From assembly GCA_002311285.1 (NCBI GenBank), contig DBZU01000061.1, positions 29,251-56,386 of the forward strand: 27,136 nucleotides of DNA. The letters are read 5' to 3'. Under the pieces are notes generated by a model. It was given only the letters and a program-made list of their open reading frames with translations, did no database searches and was not told the DNA's origin. This document shows positions 16,147 to 24,184 of the stretch, one piece after another (position 1 is the stretch's first letter; each line of letters starts with the position of its first letter). Source of the DNA: Dehalococcoidia bacterium UBA1152. GTDB lineage: Bacteria; Chloroflexota; Dehalococcoidia; Lucifugimonadales; UBA2962. A program made the translations under genes and the position numbers.

Positions 16147-17046
16147 CTATGATTCTTCTTCAGTTTCAGCTAAATCCGAGTCTGTTTTGTCTTGAACTGG
16201 TACTGCTAATTCAGACTTAGCTGTCTCTGGATTTTCAATGGCGACATTTTCACCATTACCAGGTTCTGTAGTAATACCACCATCAATCGAATCTCTACGA
16301 TTCTGTCCTTCAATAACTGATGCGGCGACCTCACTAGCAACTAAACGGATTGATCTTATAGCATCATCATTACCAGGAATAACATGATCTACCAACGTTG
16401 GATCACAATCGGAATCAACTAGTGCAACAACTGGAACGCCTACCCTTCGTGCTTCAGCAACCGCTAAACTTTCCTTACCGATATCAATAATAAACAAGGC
16501 GCCTGGCATTTCAGTCATTTCTTTAATCCCACCAAGATAACGATTTAACCTGGTAATAGAGTCCTCTTTTTTCTGTGCTTCTTTCTTCGTAAGCTGATTA
16601 AATTCCCCAGCGTCCCTAGCTTGTTCAAGTTTAACTAAATGATCCATACGTGATTGTATTGTCTTAAAATTGGTAAGGGTTCCACCCAACCAGCGCGTTG
16701 AAACATAAAATGATCCACTCCTTTGGGCTTCATTGGTAATTACTTCGCTTGCTTGGCGCTTGGTACCAACAAATATTACTTTTTTGCCGTCCGCTACGAC
16801 ATCCGCAATGAATTCTTTGGCTTTATGTAACAACGGTAAGGTTTGGGAGAGATCCATAATGTGGATGCCGTGTCTAGCAGCAAAGATATAACGGCGCATT
16901 CGAGGATTCCATCTTCTTTTTTTATGTCCAAAATGGACCCCGGCTTCCAACAAAGATTTCATCGAAAGAGGAGCTAAGCTTTCTTTCCGTTCCGGTTTGA
17001 CTTCTTCATCGACAGTTGACACTTCTTGATCTAATTCTTCAACCAT
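16147..17046 (-). CDS. rpsB: 30S ribosomal protein S2 with acidic N- and C-terminal extensions
   Basis: S2 is a late-binding small-subunit protein needed for S1 association and translation initiation. The conserved core runs from about 28 (SMKSLLEAGVHFGHKKRRWNP) through WLGGTLTNFKT to VPVVALVDSDCDPTLVDHVIPGNDDAIRSI at about 245. At 299 aa it is longer than the usual 230-260. About 27 mostly acidic residues precede the core, and about 50 Glu/Asp/Asn/Thr-rich, probably disordered residues follow it. The ATG at 17046 has AAAGG about 11 bp upstream. No Shine-Dalgarno site precedes the internal ATG at the core start, so the N-extension is probably translated. It is the first gene of the minus-strand run, about 105 bp after a likely promoter. 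Confidence 0.96.
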   Translation of the reverse strand: MVEELDQEVSTVDEEVKPERKESLAPLSMKSLLEAGVHFGHKKRRWNPRMRRYIFAARHGIHIMDLSQTLPLLHKAKEFIADVVADGKKVIFVGTKRQASEVITNEAQRSGSFYVSTRWLGGTLTNFKTIQSRMDHLVKLEQARDAGEFNQLTKKEAQKKEDSITRLNRYLGGIKEMTEMPGALFIIDIGKESLAVAEARRVGVPVVALVDSDCDPTLVDHVIPGNDDAIRSIRLVASEVAASVIEGQNRRDSIDGGITTEPGNGENVAIENPETAKSELAVPVQDKTDSDLAETEEES

Positions 17047-17158
17047 TATGTGATTAGCCTTTTAATTATTTAGATGATCTTTCTATTACAAAGCACGAGG
17101 ATTTTGCCTTTTTAAAAACACATGACAACCTTGCGAGATCAATCTTACTCGTAGCGGA

Positions 17159-17167
17159 AGTATAGCA
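17159..17167 (-). promoter_or_regulatory. extended -10 promoter for rpsB operon
   Basis: Read on the minus strand, the sequence is TGC followed by TATACT, an extended -10 element (TGn plus a -10 matching 5 of 6 to TATAAT). No good -35 lies 17 bp upstream, which is acceptable for extended -10 promoters. It predicts a start about 105 nt before the rpsB ATG. Confidence 0.5.
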
Positions 17168-17228
17168 TAGGAGCACGCATTAGTATCTTCATTAACCGCT
17201 ACATATCCGTGCGGAAGGGTTACAAATT

Positions 17229-17257
17229 TTGATTGCCTAAGCAACATTTATTATGCT
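17229..17257 (+). promoter_or_regulatory. sigma70-like promoter for rpsO-pnp-dapB-asd-dapA
   Basis: A -35 TTGATT (17229-17234) and a -10 TATGCT (17252-17257) are separated by exactly 17 bp. Transcription would start near 17264, giving a leader of about 123 nt before the rpsO ATG. It is the best-spaced candidate in the gap, but no mapping is available. Confidence 0.5.
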
Positions 17258-17306
17258 AAACTTACGTTACTTGCCCTGAGATATATGTTGACAAGCGTTA
17301 GTATAA

Positions 17307-17376
17307 ATGTGAAGGACACAGATATATCTTACATACACGCGCTACACTACTTTAACCATTAGAAACACCTTCACAT
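17307..17376 (+). promoter_or_regulatory. candidate rpsO leader RNA structure (9-bp stem)
   Basis: ATGTGAAGG (17307-17315) and CCTTCACAT (17368-17376) are perfect reverse complements separated by 52 nt. They fall between the putative promoter and the rpsO start codon. The 3' arm ends one base before the CCGGAA that would serve as the ribosome-binding site. A smaller alternative hairpin TGTG-AAGGA-CACA (17308-17320) would compete for the 5' arm. In many bacteria S15 represses its own mRNA through a leader structure, and those structures differ between phyla. The function proposed here is inference. Confidence 0.35.
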
Positions 17377-17386
17377 CCCGGAATTT

Positions 17387-17635
17387 ATGCAGGAAACACT
17401 GAAAGAATATCAAAAACATGCGGACGACACTGGATCTACCGAAGTTCAGGTGGCTAGTCTTACCGGTAGGATTGATCACCTGACTAAACATCTTAGGGTC
17501 CACAATCATGATGAATCCACAAGACTTGGCCTGCTAAAACTAGTTGGTCAACGGCGACGATTACTACGATATCTTAACCGAAATGATGTTGATAGATATC
17601 GCTCCTTGATTGAAAGATTAGGTCTTAGGAAGTAG
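17387..17635 (+). CDS. rpsO: 30S ribosomal protein S15
   Basis: S15 is a primary 16S rRNA binder that organises the central domain of the small subunit. The match is strong throughout: DTGSTEVQVASLTGRIDHLTKHL, then GLLKLVGQRRRLLRYLNRNDVDRYRSLIERLGLRK to the end. The length is 82 aa, about seven residues shorter than the usual 89, and all of the difference is at the N-terminus. The frame is open upstream for only eight codons to a TAG at 17360, with no ATG, GTG or TTG among them. GGA lies about 4 bp before the ATG. The short N-terminus therefore appears genuine unless a rare ATC/CTT start is used. It is the first gene of the plus-strand run and is followed by pnp, the usual neighbour. Confidence 0.95.
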   Translation: MQETLKEYQKHADDTGSTEVQVASLTGRIDHLTKHLRVHNHDESTRLGLLKLVGQRRRLLRYLNRNDVDRYRSLIERLGLRK

Positions 17636-17715
17636 TTACTTAACTATAAAAGAACTGCTGAACTCCAATTATTCTAAGCACCCACTGCTACTCTTAGTTT
17701 AAGTATGTTAGCCGC

Positions 17716-17754
17716 ATTACCACTGAAAGAGAAAATTACCACTGAAAGAGAAAA
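17716..17754 (+). repeat. tandem 19-bp duplication in the pnp leader
   Basis: The 19-base unit ATTACCACTGAAAGAGAAA occurs twice in direct succession, 17716-17734 and 17735-17753, without mismatch. It ends 16 bp before the pnp start codon, and the Shine-Dalgarno AAGGA follows the second copy directly. The purine-rich unit could affect ribosome or regulator access, or it may be a recent slippage or duplication event. I see no third copy in the window. Confidence 0.85.
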
Positions 17755-17769
17755 AGGAAATAAAATTAA

Positions 17770-20010
17770 ATGTCAGTAAATTATGAATTAAAAATAGCCG
17801 ATAAAATTTTGTCGGTAGAGATAGGAAAGCTAGCCAAAAAGGCAAATGGATCAGCAACACTCCGCTATGGCGATTCAGTCATATTAGTTACAGCTACTAT
17901 GGCAGACGCAAGACTAGGACTCGATTTCTTTCCATTAACAATTGATTTCGAGGAAAGAATGTATGCACGCGGAAAAATACCCGGAAGTTTTTTCAAGAGA
18001 GAAGGACGACCAAGCACGGACGCCATACTAATATGCCGTCTCACCGACAGACCCCTAAGACCACTTTTCCCAAAGGGTTTTCGTAATGAAGTTCAAATAA
18101 TAACTACCCCATTATCAGCAGATCTTGAGAATCCATTAGATATCCTTTCAATCAACGGGGCCTCTCTCGCATTATCAATCTCTGATATACCATTTGATGG
18201 ACCTTTGGGAGCCACTCGAATAGGTTATATTAATGGCGATTTTGTCATTAACCCTACCTTCGAGCAAATAGCTGAGAGTAGTCTGGACTTGATAGTTGCA
18301 GGTACTCGCGATGGTGTAATGATGATGGAATCCGGAGCGAATCAATTAGACGAAGATTTAGTTTACGATGCTATTGTTAAAGCTCAAGAGGAAAACCTCA
18401 AAATTGTTGAATTTCAAGAAAAAATTGCCGATGAGATCGGTAAATCAAAAACAGTATTCGTCCCGCCTCAACCAACTGAAGGAATAGGAGACGCAGTGTC
18501 AGCAGTTGTTGGGGATCGGCTGCAAAAAGCAGTTGAGCATTCTATCTCACCAGAAAAAGACACTTCTCAAATTGAGTCACTAAAAAATGAGGCTACCGAG
18601 CAGTTAGTCGATAAATATGAATCTGGTGAGATCGCCAGTGTAATCGAAAATCTAACTGATGAAATTTATAGATCAAAAATGATGGATGGTGTCAGACCCG
18701 ATGGAAGAGGACCACTCGATCTCCGCCCACTCTCAGCCGAAGTTGGACTCGTGCCTAGGGCTCATGGAACCGGTCTATTTGAACGGGGCGAAACACAGGC
18801 ACTAGGATTTGTAACTCTCGGATCGCTGGGAGATGTTCAAAAAATTGACAACATCAACCCTGCCAGCACGAAAAGATTTATGTTGCATTACAATTTTCCA
18901 CCTTATTCTATTGGAGAAGTTGGAAGAGTAGGTTCACCTAAAAGACGTGAAATTGGTCATGGAGCTCTAGCTGAACGTGCTTTAACTGCAGTACTGCCCA
19001 GTGAAGAAGACTGTCCTTATACAATCAGATTAGTATCCGAAATTATGGCTAGTAACGGCAGCACTTCAATGGCAACTGTCTGTGCTAGCTCATTAGCCTT
19101 AATGGATGCAGGAGTAGCTATAGAAGCCCCAGTCGCTGGGATATCTATCGGCTTGATAACAGACGACACTGAAAAATGGTTAACCCTCACTGACATTCAA
19201 GGTAAAGAGGACCATATAGGAGATATGGATTTCAAGGTTGCTGGAACTACACGTGGTATAACTGCTATACAACTAGACATGAAAGTTAAGGGAATAGACT
19301 TCGATGTTGTTCGAGCCGCATTAGACCAAGCTAAAGAAGCTAGAATGCAAATACTCGAAGTGATGACTAACGCCATTGCTGAACCTCGGACTGACGTAAG
19401 TCAATACGCTCCAAGAATAATAAAAATCACCATACCGGTAGATAAGATTGGAGCAGTTATAGGATCAGGAGGTAAAACTATAAGAGGAATCCAAGAGTCA
19501 ACGGGAGCAACTGTTGATATCCAAGACAATGGTGAAATACTAATTGGCGCTGTTGATAGCGAAGCTTCAGCAAAAGCAGTCCAAATGATCGAGGACCTCA
19601 CCAAGGACGCAGAGATAGGCCAGATATACACTGGTAAAGTTGTAAAGATTTTGGATTTTGGAGCATTTGTTGAAATCCTCCCTGGTAAAGACGGAATGGT
19701 CCATATCAGCGAACTGGCTAATTACCGAGTACCTGCGGTTACAGACGTAGTTTCAGTCGGAGATGAAATTACTGTGATCGTCAAAGATGTTGACTCAAAT
19801 GGACGAATCAGTCTTTCACGCCGAGCACTGTTAACAGATGACGATGGCAATACTCGTGATGATACAGTCTCGGAAACTCGAGACAGAAGTTATGAAAGCT
19901 CAGGCCCAGACAGACCTCAAGATCGTCAGCCTCGACGAGATAACAGGTCGCGAGGACGCAATCCTCAAAGACGAGATAACAGAGGTAACAAGCCTAGACG
20001 GTACGAATAG
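17770..20010 (+). CDS. pnp: polyribonucleotide nucleotidyltransferase (PNPase)
   Basis: PNPase degrades RNA 3' to 5' phosphorolytically and can add tails. It is a trimer and often part of the degradosome. Two RNase-PH domains are present. The first is at about 1-210, with FFPLTIDFEERMYARGKIPGSFFKREGRPS. The second is at about 310-540, with RPLSAEVGLVPRAHGTGLFERGETQAL and TDIQGKEDHIGDMDFKVAGTTRGITA, which includes catalytic acidic residues. A KH domain (about 550-610, GAVIGSGGKTIRGIQ) and an S1 domain (about 615-690, GKVVKILDFGAFVEILPGKDGMVHISEL) follow. The last 50 residues are Arg/Asp/Asn/Gly-rich and probably disordered. The length of 746 aa is slightly above the usual 700-720 because of that tail. 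AAGGA lies 11 bp before the ATG. It lies 134 bp after rpsO. Confidence 0.97.
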   Translation: MSVNYELKIADKILSVEIGKLAKKANGSATLRYGDSVILVTATMADARLGLDFFPLTIDFEERMYARGKIPGSFFKREGRPSTDAILICRLTDRPLRPLFPKGFRNEVQIITTPLSADLENPLDILSINGASLALSISDIPFDGPLGATRIGYINGDFVINPTFEQIAESSLDLIVAGTRDGVMMMESGANQLDEDLVYDAIVKAQEENLKIVEFQEKIADEIGKSKTVFVPPQPTEGIGDAVSAVVGDRLQKAVEHSISPEKDTSQIESLKNEATEQLVDKYESGEIASVIENLTDEIYRSKMMDGVRPDGRGPLDLRPLSAEVGLVPRAHGTGLFERGETQALGFVTLGSLGDVQKIDNINPASTKRFMLHYNFPPYSIGEVGRVGSPKRREIGHGALAERALTAVLPSEEDCPYTIRLVSEIMASNGSTSMATVCASSLALMDAGVAIEAPVAGISIGLITDDTEKWLTLTDIQGKEDHIGDMDFKVAGTTRGITAIQLDMKVKGIDFDVVRAALDQAKEARMQILEVMTNAIAEPRTDVSQYAPRIIKITIPVDKIGAVIGSGGKTIRGIQESTGATVDIQDNGEILIGAVDSEASAKAVQMIEDLTKDAEIGQIYTGKVVKILDFGAFVEILPGKDGMVHISELANYRVPAVTDVVSVGDEITVIVKDVDSNGRISLSRRALLTDDDGNTRDDTVSETRDRSYESSGPDRPQDRQPRRDNRSRGRNPQRRDNRGNKPRRYE

Positions 20011-20036
20011 TTTGTATTCACAGAAAGAGATCATAA

Positions 20037-20834
20037 ATGCCAAACCGAAAAGCAACAAATGTAATTGTGCAGGGAGCATTGGGAAGGATGGGCTGTGAAA
20101 TCCTTGATGAACTGTGTAAGCACGATGATCTATGTCTTGTTGCAGCAGTAGACATACGGTCTGACACCGACTCCTTAACACTATCAAATGGAGACTCTAT
20201 ACCCATCAGCAACTCCATCGATGAATTACAAGTAGAAGCTGATGTTATAGTTGATGTAACAAATGCTAAAGGGGCACAAAAAGCTATCAGCACTCTGGCT
20301 CCTAAAGGTGTAAACATCGTAATTGGGTCATCTGGAATTCAAGAGTCGACTTACATGGAAGCGGAATACCTAGCTAACAAACATGATGTGGGAATAGTCA
20401 TTGTGCCGAATTTTGCTCTAGGAGGAGTATTGATGTCCCATGTAGCTCGAATCTTAGCTCAATATTATGATTATGCAGATCTAACTGAGACTCATCATGA
20501 AAAAAAAATAGATGCACCTTCTGGTACAGCAATTGCTATAGCTAAAGCTATTAATGAAGGAAAAGGCAAAAGCATGAATGTTGCTAAAACCGATCATGAA
20601 ACAATCGCCAACACCCGTGGAGGCCAGTACGGCGGGGTTAATATCCATAGTGTTAGATTGCCAGGTAGAGTAGCACACCATGAACTGGTATTTGCTGGGC
20701 CTGGCGAAACCTTAACGATACGTCATGATTCCATTGATCGTTCAGGCTTTATGCCAGGGGTTGTAAGCGCAATTCATACTGCTGTAAAAAGACCAGGATT
20801 AACAATTGGTTTAGAGCAAATCCTCAATATATAG
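20037..20834 (+). CDS. dapB: 4-hydroxy-tetrahydrodipicolinate reductase
   Basis: DapB reduces hydroxy-tetrahydrodipicolinate with NAD(P)H, the second step of the diaminopimelate/lysine branch. The Rossmann motif is VQGALGRMG (about 11-19). The active-site signature ETHHEKKIDAPSGTA (about 151-165) contains His153/His154 and Lys157. RGGQYGGVNIHSVRLPGRVAHHELVF is the usual C-terminal domain. The cofactor-region motif GTTG of many homologs is GSSG here (about 97-100), a conservative change. The length of 265 aa is standard. It starts 26 bp after pnp and is followed by asd 15 bp later. Its substrate is made by DapA, encoded two genes downstream. Confidence 0.96.
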   Translation: MPNRKATNVIVQGALGRMGCEILDELCKHDDLCLVAAVDIRSDTDSLTLSNGDSIPISNSIDELQVEADVIVDVTNAKGAQKAISTLAPKGVNIVIGSSGIQESTYMEAEYLANKHDVGIVIVPNFALGGVLMSHVARILAQYYDYADLTETHHEKKIDAPSGTAIAIAKAINEGKGKSMNVAKTDHETIANTRGGQYGGVNIHSVRLPGRVAHHELVFAGPGETLTIRHDSIDRSGFMPGVVSAIHTAVKRPGLTIGLEQILNI

Positions 20835-20849
20835 CTAGAATACATAGTC

Positions 20850-21863
20850 ATGGATCGTTATAACTTAGCAGTAATAGGTGCAACCGGAGCAGTAGGACAA
20901 ATATTCCTATCAATATTAGAGCAACGTAAATTCCCAATAAACAAATTGAGATTGTGCGCCTCAGATAGATCTTTGGGCAAAAAGATTAGTTTCAAAGGTT
21001 CCGATCATTGCATCGAACCCATAACCGATAACTTGCTTAGTGATTCTGATTTCGTATTTATTTCCGCCAGTAGCGAGGTAAGCTTAAATACAGCACCCAG
21101 AGCTGCAGAGTTAGGAGCAATAGTAATTGACGATAGCTCTGCTTTTAGGATGGACAAAACTGTTCCTTTGGTAGTCCCCGAGGTGAACGCAGAAGATTTA
21201 GGTCACCATAAGGGTATTATTTCAATTCCTAATTGTTCAACTACCCCACTTACAATGGTTTTATATGAGTTAGGTAAACTAGCAAAAATTAATCGAGTAA
21301 TTGTTGATACTTATCAATCAGTTTCAGGAGCCGGATCAAGAGCTGTTAGAGAGCTCGACTCTCAAATCCACGCTTCATATAAAGATATAAACATTAAAGC
21401 ATCGATTCATCCCCACCAAATAGCCTTTAATGTCATACCACAAATAGACAGTTTCGATGAATCTGGCTACACAAATGAAGAAATTAAAATGGTTAATGAG
21501 ACAAAGAAAATATTACACCGTCCTGATCTAAAAATCTCAGCTACTTGTGTTAGGGTTCCAGTGAAAATTGGTCACTCAGAAGCAGTTCATGTGGAATTTA
21601 ACCAACCCGTATCGATGGAAGATGCTACATCTAAATTAGCAGCTGCAGGTGGTATTTCGATAATAGATAGGCCTGCTTCCAGCCAATACCCCATGCCCAT
21701 CGACTGTGAGGACAAAGATGATGTTATGGTCGGCAGATTGCGCACAGATGTTTCGTCGCCTAACGGTTTAGCTCTTTGGTTATCATGTGATAACTTAAGA
21801 AAGGGAGCTGCTTTGAACGCCATACAGATTGCTGAATCGATAATTTCAAAAAGTTTAATTTGA
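20850..21863 (+). CDS. asd: aspartate-semialdehyde dehydrogenase
   Basis: Asd reduces aspartyl phosphate to aspartate semialdehyde with NADPH, the branch point for lysine, methionine and threonine. The N-terminal nucleotide motif is GATGAVGQIFL. The catalytic cysteine is Cys129 in IPNCSTTPL, and ATCVRVPVKIGHSEAVHVEF carries the substrate-binding Arg235 and catalytic His242. The QSVSGAGSRAVREL segment is typical of the bacterial form. The length of 337 aa is standard. The gene lies directly between dapB and dapA with short gaps of 15 and 18 bp, so the three form a functional unit. Its product feeds DapA directly. Confidence 0.96.
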   Translation: MDRYNLAVIGATGAVGQIFLSILEQRKFPINKLRLCASDRSLGKKISFKGSDHCIEPITDNLLSDSDFVFISASSEVSLNTAPRAAELGAIVIDDSSAFRMDKTVPLVVPEVNAEDLGHHKGIISIPNCSTTPLTMVLYELGKLAKINRVIVDTYQSVSGAGSRAVRELDSQIHASYKDINIKASIHPHQIAFNVIPQIDSFDESGYTNEEIKMVNETKKILHRPDLKISATCVRVPVKIGHSEAVHVEFNQPVSMEDATSKLAAAGGISIIDRPASSQYPMPIDCEDKDDVMVGRLRTDVSSPNGLALWLSCDNLRKGAALNAIQIAESIISKSLI

Positions 21864-21881
21864 AAATTAAGGAATGAAAAG

Positions 21882-22781
21882 ATGAATGAAGTTGGTAGGG
21901 TAATCACAGCAATGATTACTCCATTTGATGAGAATGGACAAGTTGATTACGCTGAGGCATGTTTACTGGCCAACGCATTGGTTAACTCTGGTAGTGATGG
22001 ATTGGTAATCACAGGAACTACTGGTGAATCGCCTACCCTGACAGAAACAGAACGATTAACATTATATTCCACTGTAAAGAAAGCTGTCGGTGATCGGGCA
22101 ACAATAATTGCAGGAACAGGAACTAACAATACTGCTGAAAGCATACAAAACAGTGTAGCCGCAGAAAAAGCAGGCGCTGATGCAGTACTGCTTGTTGCAC
22201 CCTCATATAATAAACCCCCACAACAAGGTCTATACTTGCATTTCAAATCGATAGCCAATGAAGTATCAGTCCCGTGCATTCTTTACAACGTGCCTAGTAG
22301 AACAGCTGTCAATATCGATGCTGACACCACCATTGAACTAAGTAACGTTAAAAATATCATCGGTATTAAAGAAGCTAGCAGCAATATGGAACAAATTGGT
22401 AACGTGATAGAAAATACTGGTCCAGGTTTTAAAGTTTGGAGCGGAAATGATGATGAGACCTTTAAAATAATCTCTTTAGGCGGTTACGGAGTAATATCAG
22501 TTTCAGGCCATTTGATAGGCAGTCAAATCAAAGAAATGATTGATCTAACGTTAAAGAACCAACTAGAAGCCGCGTCCAATCTTGATAAGAATCTGCTTGA
22601 CATCAACAATATTCTATTTATTGTATCCAATCCCATACCGGTAAAATACGCCGTGCAACAACTCGGCTATAATGTAGGCGAACCGAGATTACCTTTAATT
22701 AAAATTGATGAAGTATCTGCGGCTAAAGTAGACGAGGTTATCTCGAAACACAAGATAGACTTAGCACCAAGATTTAGATAA
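21882..22781 (+). CDS. dapA: 4-hydroxy-tetrahydrodipicolinate synthase
   Basis: DapA condenses pyruvate with aspartate semialdehyde, the first committed step to diaminopimelate and lysine, through a Schiff base in a TIM barrel. The catalytic lysine is Lys163 in IIGIKEASSN. Tyr135 and Arg140 lie in LYNVPSRT, and the GTTGE motif (about 45-49) binds the pyruvate carboxylate. The length of 299 aa is standard. AAGGA lies 8 bp before the ATG at 21882. It is the last gene of the plus-strand run. Its stop is 20 bp from the end of the converging purA gene, with only a small AT-rich 5-bp hairpin between them. Confidence 0.96.
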   Translation: MNEVGRVITAMITPFDENGQVDYAEACLLANALVNSGSDGLVITGTTGESPTLTETERLTLYSTVKKAVGDRATIIAGTGTNNTAESIQNSVAAEKAGADAVLLVAPSYNKPPQQGLYLHFKSIANEVSVPCILYNVPSRTAVNIDADTTIELSNVKNIIGIKEASSNMEQIGNVIENTGPGFKVWSGNDDETFKIISLGGYGVISVSGHLIGSQIKEMIDLTLKNQLEAASNLDKNLLDINNILFIVSNPIPVKYAVQQLGYNVGEPRLPLIKIDEVSAAKVDEVISKHKIDLAPRFR

Positions 22782-22801
22782 AACTTATCTTCAGATAATT
22801 T

Positions 22802-24088
22802 CTATACAATTGATCTTAGAGTAATTGCTTCATGTCGCTTTGGACCCGTAGATATAATATCTATAGGCGATCCAATTAGCTCTTCAAGTCTGCTAACGTA
22901 TGCAACAGCTTCTTCGGGTAGTTGATCAAACCTAGTAGCTCCTGCCGTCGGTTTATCCCATCCTGGATACTCTTCATAAATCGGAACACAGTGCTGTAAA
23001 AACCCTTGGCCTCCCGGCAATCTATTAATTCTTTCACCATTCAACTCATATGCAACACAGATTTTTATTGAATCAAACCCATCTAAAACATCGAGCCTAG
23101 TTAATACAACCGATGTGTATCCATTGATTTTGCTACTGTAGTTAGCCATGATTGCATCAAACCAACCCACTCTTCTCGGTCTACCTGTTGTCGTGCCAAA
23201 TTCTTGAGCAAGATCCCTTATGCGGTCACCAGTTTGACCGGTGAGTTCGGTTGGGAAAGGGCCACCTCCAACACGGGTACAATAAGCTTTAAAGACACCT
23301 ATAACCCCAACCAATTGACTAGGGTGTAATCCAAGACCAACACAGGCTCCACCAACGGTCGGATTAGAAGAAGTTACAAATGGGTAAGTGCCATGATCTA
23401 AATCCAGTAGAGCGCCCTGTGCTCCTTCAAGCACAATAACCCCATTTTGTTTCAATTTTTCATGTAAGATGTCTTCAGCGGCTCCAATGTAAGGGGAAAG
23501 AGATTGAGACCATTCAGAACACTTTCTAAAAACGTCCTCAAGCTTCATCGGTTTGCCACCATAAACCTTAGTAATAAAAGCATTTGCATGATCAAGGGTT
23601 TCTTTTAATCGAGGTTTCAATGTATTTAAGTCCAATAGCTCTGATACGCGCAGTCCATTCCTTGAAGCTTTGTCAGAATATGCCGGCCCAATACCTCTAC
23701 CAGTGGTGCCTATAGCGTTTTCTCCTCTAGCTGACTCGGAGAGCTGATCTAGCTCAATATGGTATGGCATTATCAAGTGGGCCCGCTCACTAATCAATAA
23801 ACGTCCTTCAACATCAATGCCCCTAGATTTTAGAGATTTAATTTCTTCTAATAAACTAGGAGGATCAACGACTACGCCACTACCCATTACATTGAGGGTC
23901 TGTGGCCAAAATATCCCTGAAGGAACCTGGTGCAGACTAAAGTGACCCTGATTGTTTATAACAGTATGCCCTGCGTTATTACCTCCAGCAAAACGTGCAA
24001 CGACATCCGCCTTTTCTGATAAAAAGTCGACGATTTTCCCCTTACCTTCATCTCCCCACTGCGCTCCCAATATAGCGTATGCTGGCAA
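22802..24088 (-). CDS. purA: adenylosuccinate synthetase
   Basis: PurA joins IMP and aspartate using GTP to give adenylosuccinate, the first step from IMP to AMP. The N-terminal motif GAQWGDEGKGKIVD holds the catalytic Asp13, and FAGGNNAGHTV holds His41. GTTGRGIGPAYSDKASR and the C-terminal segment GPKRHEAI are further signatures. The length of 428 aa is standard. The start codon is TTG at 24088, supported by GGAG 7 bp upstream. No other start in that frame fits the family N-terminus. It lies 96 bp downstream of the aminotransferase pair on the same strand and could be read through from it. Confidence 0.96.
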   Translation of the reverse strand: MPAYAILGAQWGDEGKGKIVDFLSEKADVVARFAGGNNAGHTVINNQGHFSLHQVPSGIFWPQTLNVMGSGVVVDPPSLLEEIKSLKSRGIDVEGRLLISERAHLIMPYHIELDQLSESARGENAIGTTGRGIGPAYSDKASRNGLRVSELLDLNTLKPRLKETLDHANAFITKVYGGKPMKLEDVFRKCSEWSQSLSPYIGAAEDILHEKLKQNGVIVLEGAQGALLDLDHGTYPFVTSSNPTVGGACVGLGLHPSQLVGVIGVFKAYCTRVGGGPFPTELTGQTGDRIRDLAQEFGTTTGRPRRVGWFDAIMANYSSKINGYTSVVLTRLDVLDGFDSIKICVAYELNGERINRLPGGQGFLQHCVPIYEEYPGWDKPTAGATRFDQLPEEAVAYVSRLEELIGSPIDIISTGPKRHEAITLRSIV

Positions 24089-24184
24089 ATTAATTCTCCA
24101 ATTCCTTACTACACATATTAATAAAAACCTTTGTATAAGTAACGAACATAATGCACCGATTAAATCATAATTACGTAAAAGCTG

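Larger units (their letters stand above)
17047..17386. other. divergent regulatory region between rpsB and rpsO
   Basis: This 340-bp gap has no gene. It holds a minus-strand extended -10 promoter for rpsB (17159-17167), a plus-strand sigma70-like promoter for rpsO (17229-17257), and a long leader before rpsO with a 9-bp complementary pair next to the ribosome-binding site. An isolated TTGACA at 17288-17293 has no -10 at proper spacing. The two putative transcripts start about 100 bp apart and run in opposite directions, driving the two largest gene runs of the window. Confidence 0.6.

Noticed and set aside
17288..17293. Consensus TTGACA as the rpsO -35
   Set aside because: The only TATAAA downstream is 8 bp away and no -10 exists at 16-18 bp. 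The TTGATT/TATGCT pair fits better.
19838..20317. Overlapping open frames at the pnp end and dapB start on both strands
   Set aside because: They are shadows of the Arg-rich pnp tail and dapB, with no family resemblance and no ribosome-binding site.
22785..22798. Inverted repeat TTATC-TTCA-GATAA between dapA and purA as a bidirectional terminator
   Set aside because: The stem is only 5 bp, fully AT-rich except for one pair, with no U-run, so too weak to call.
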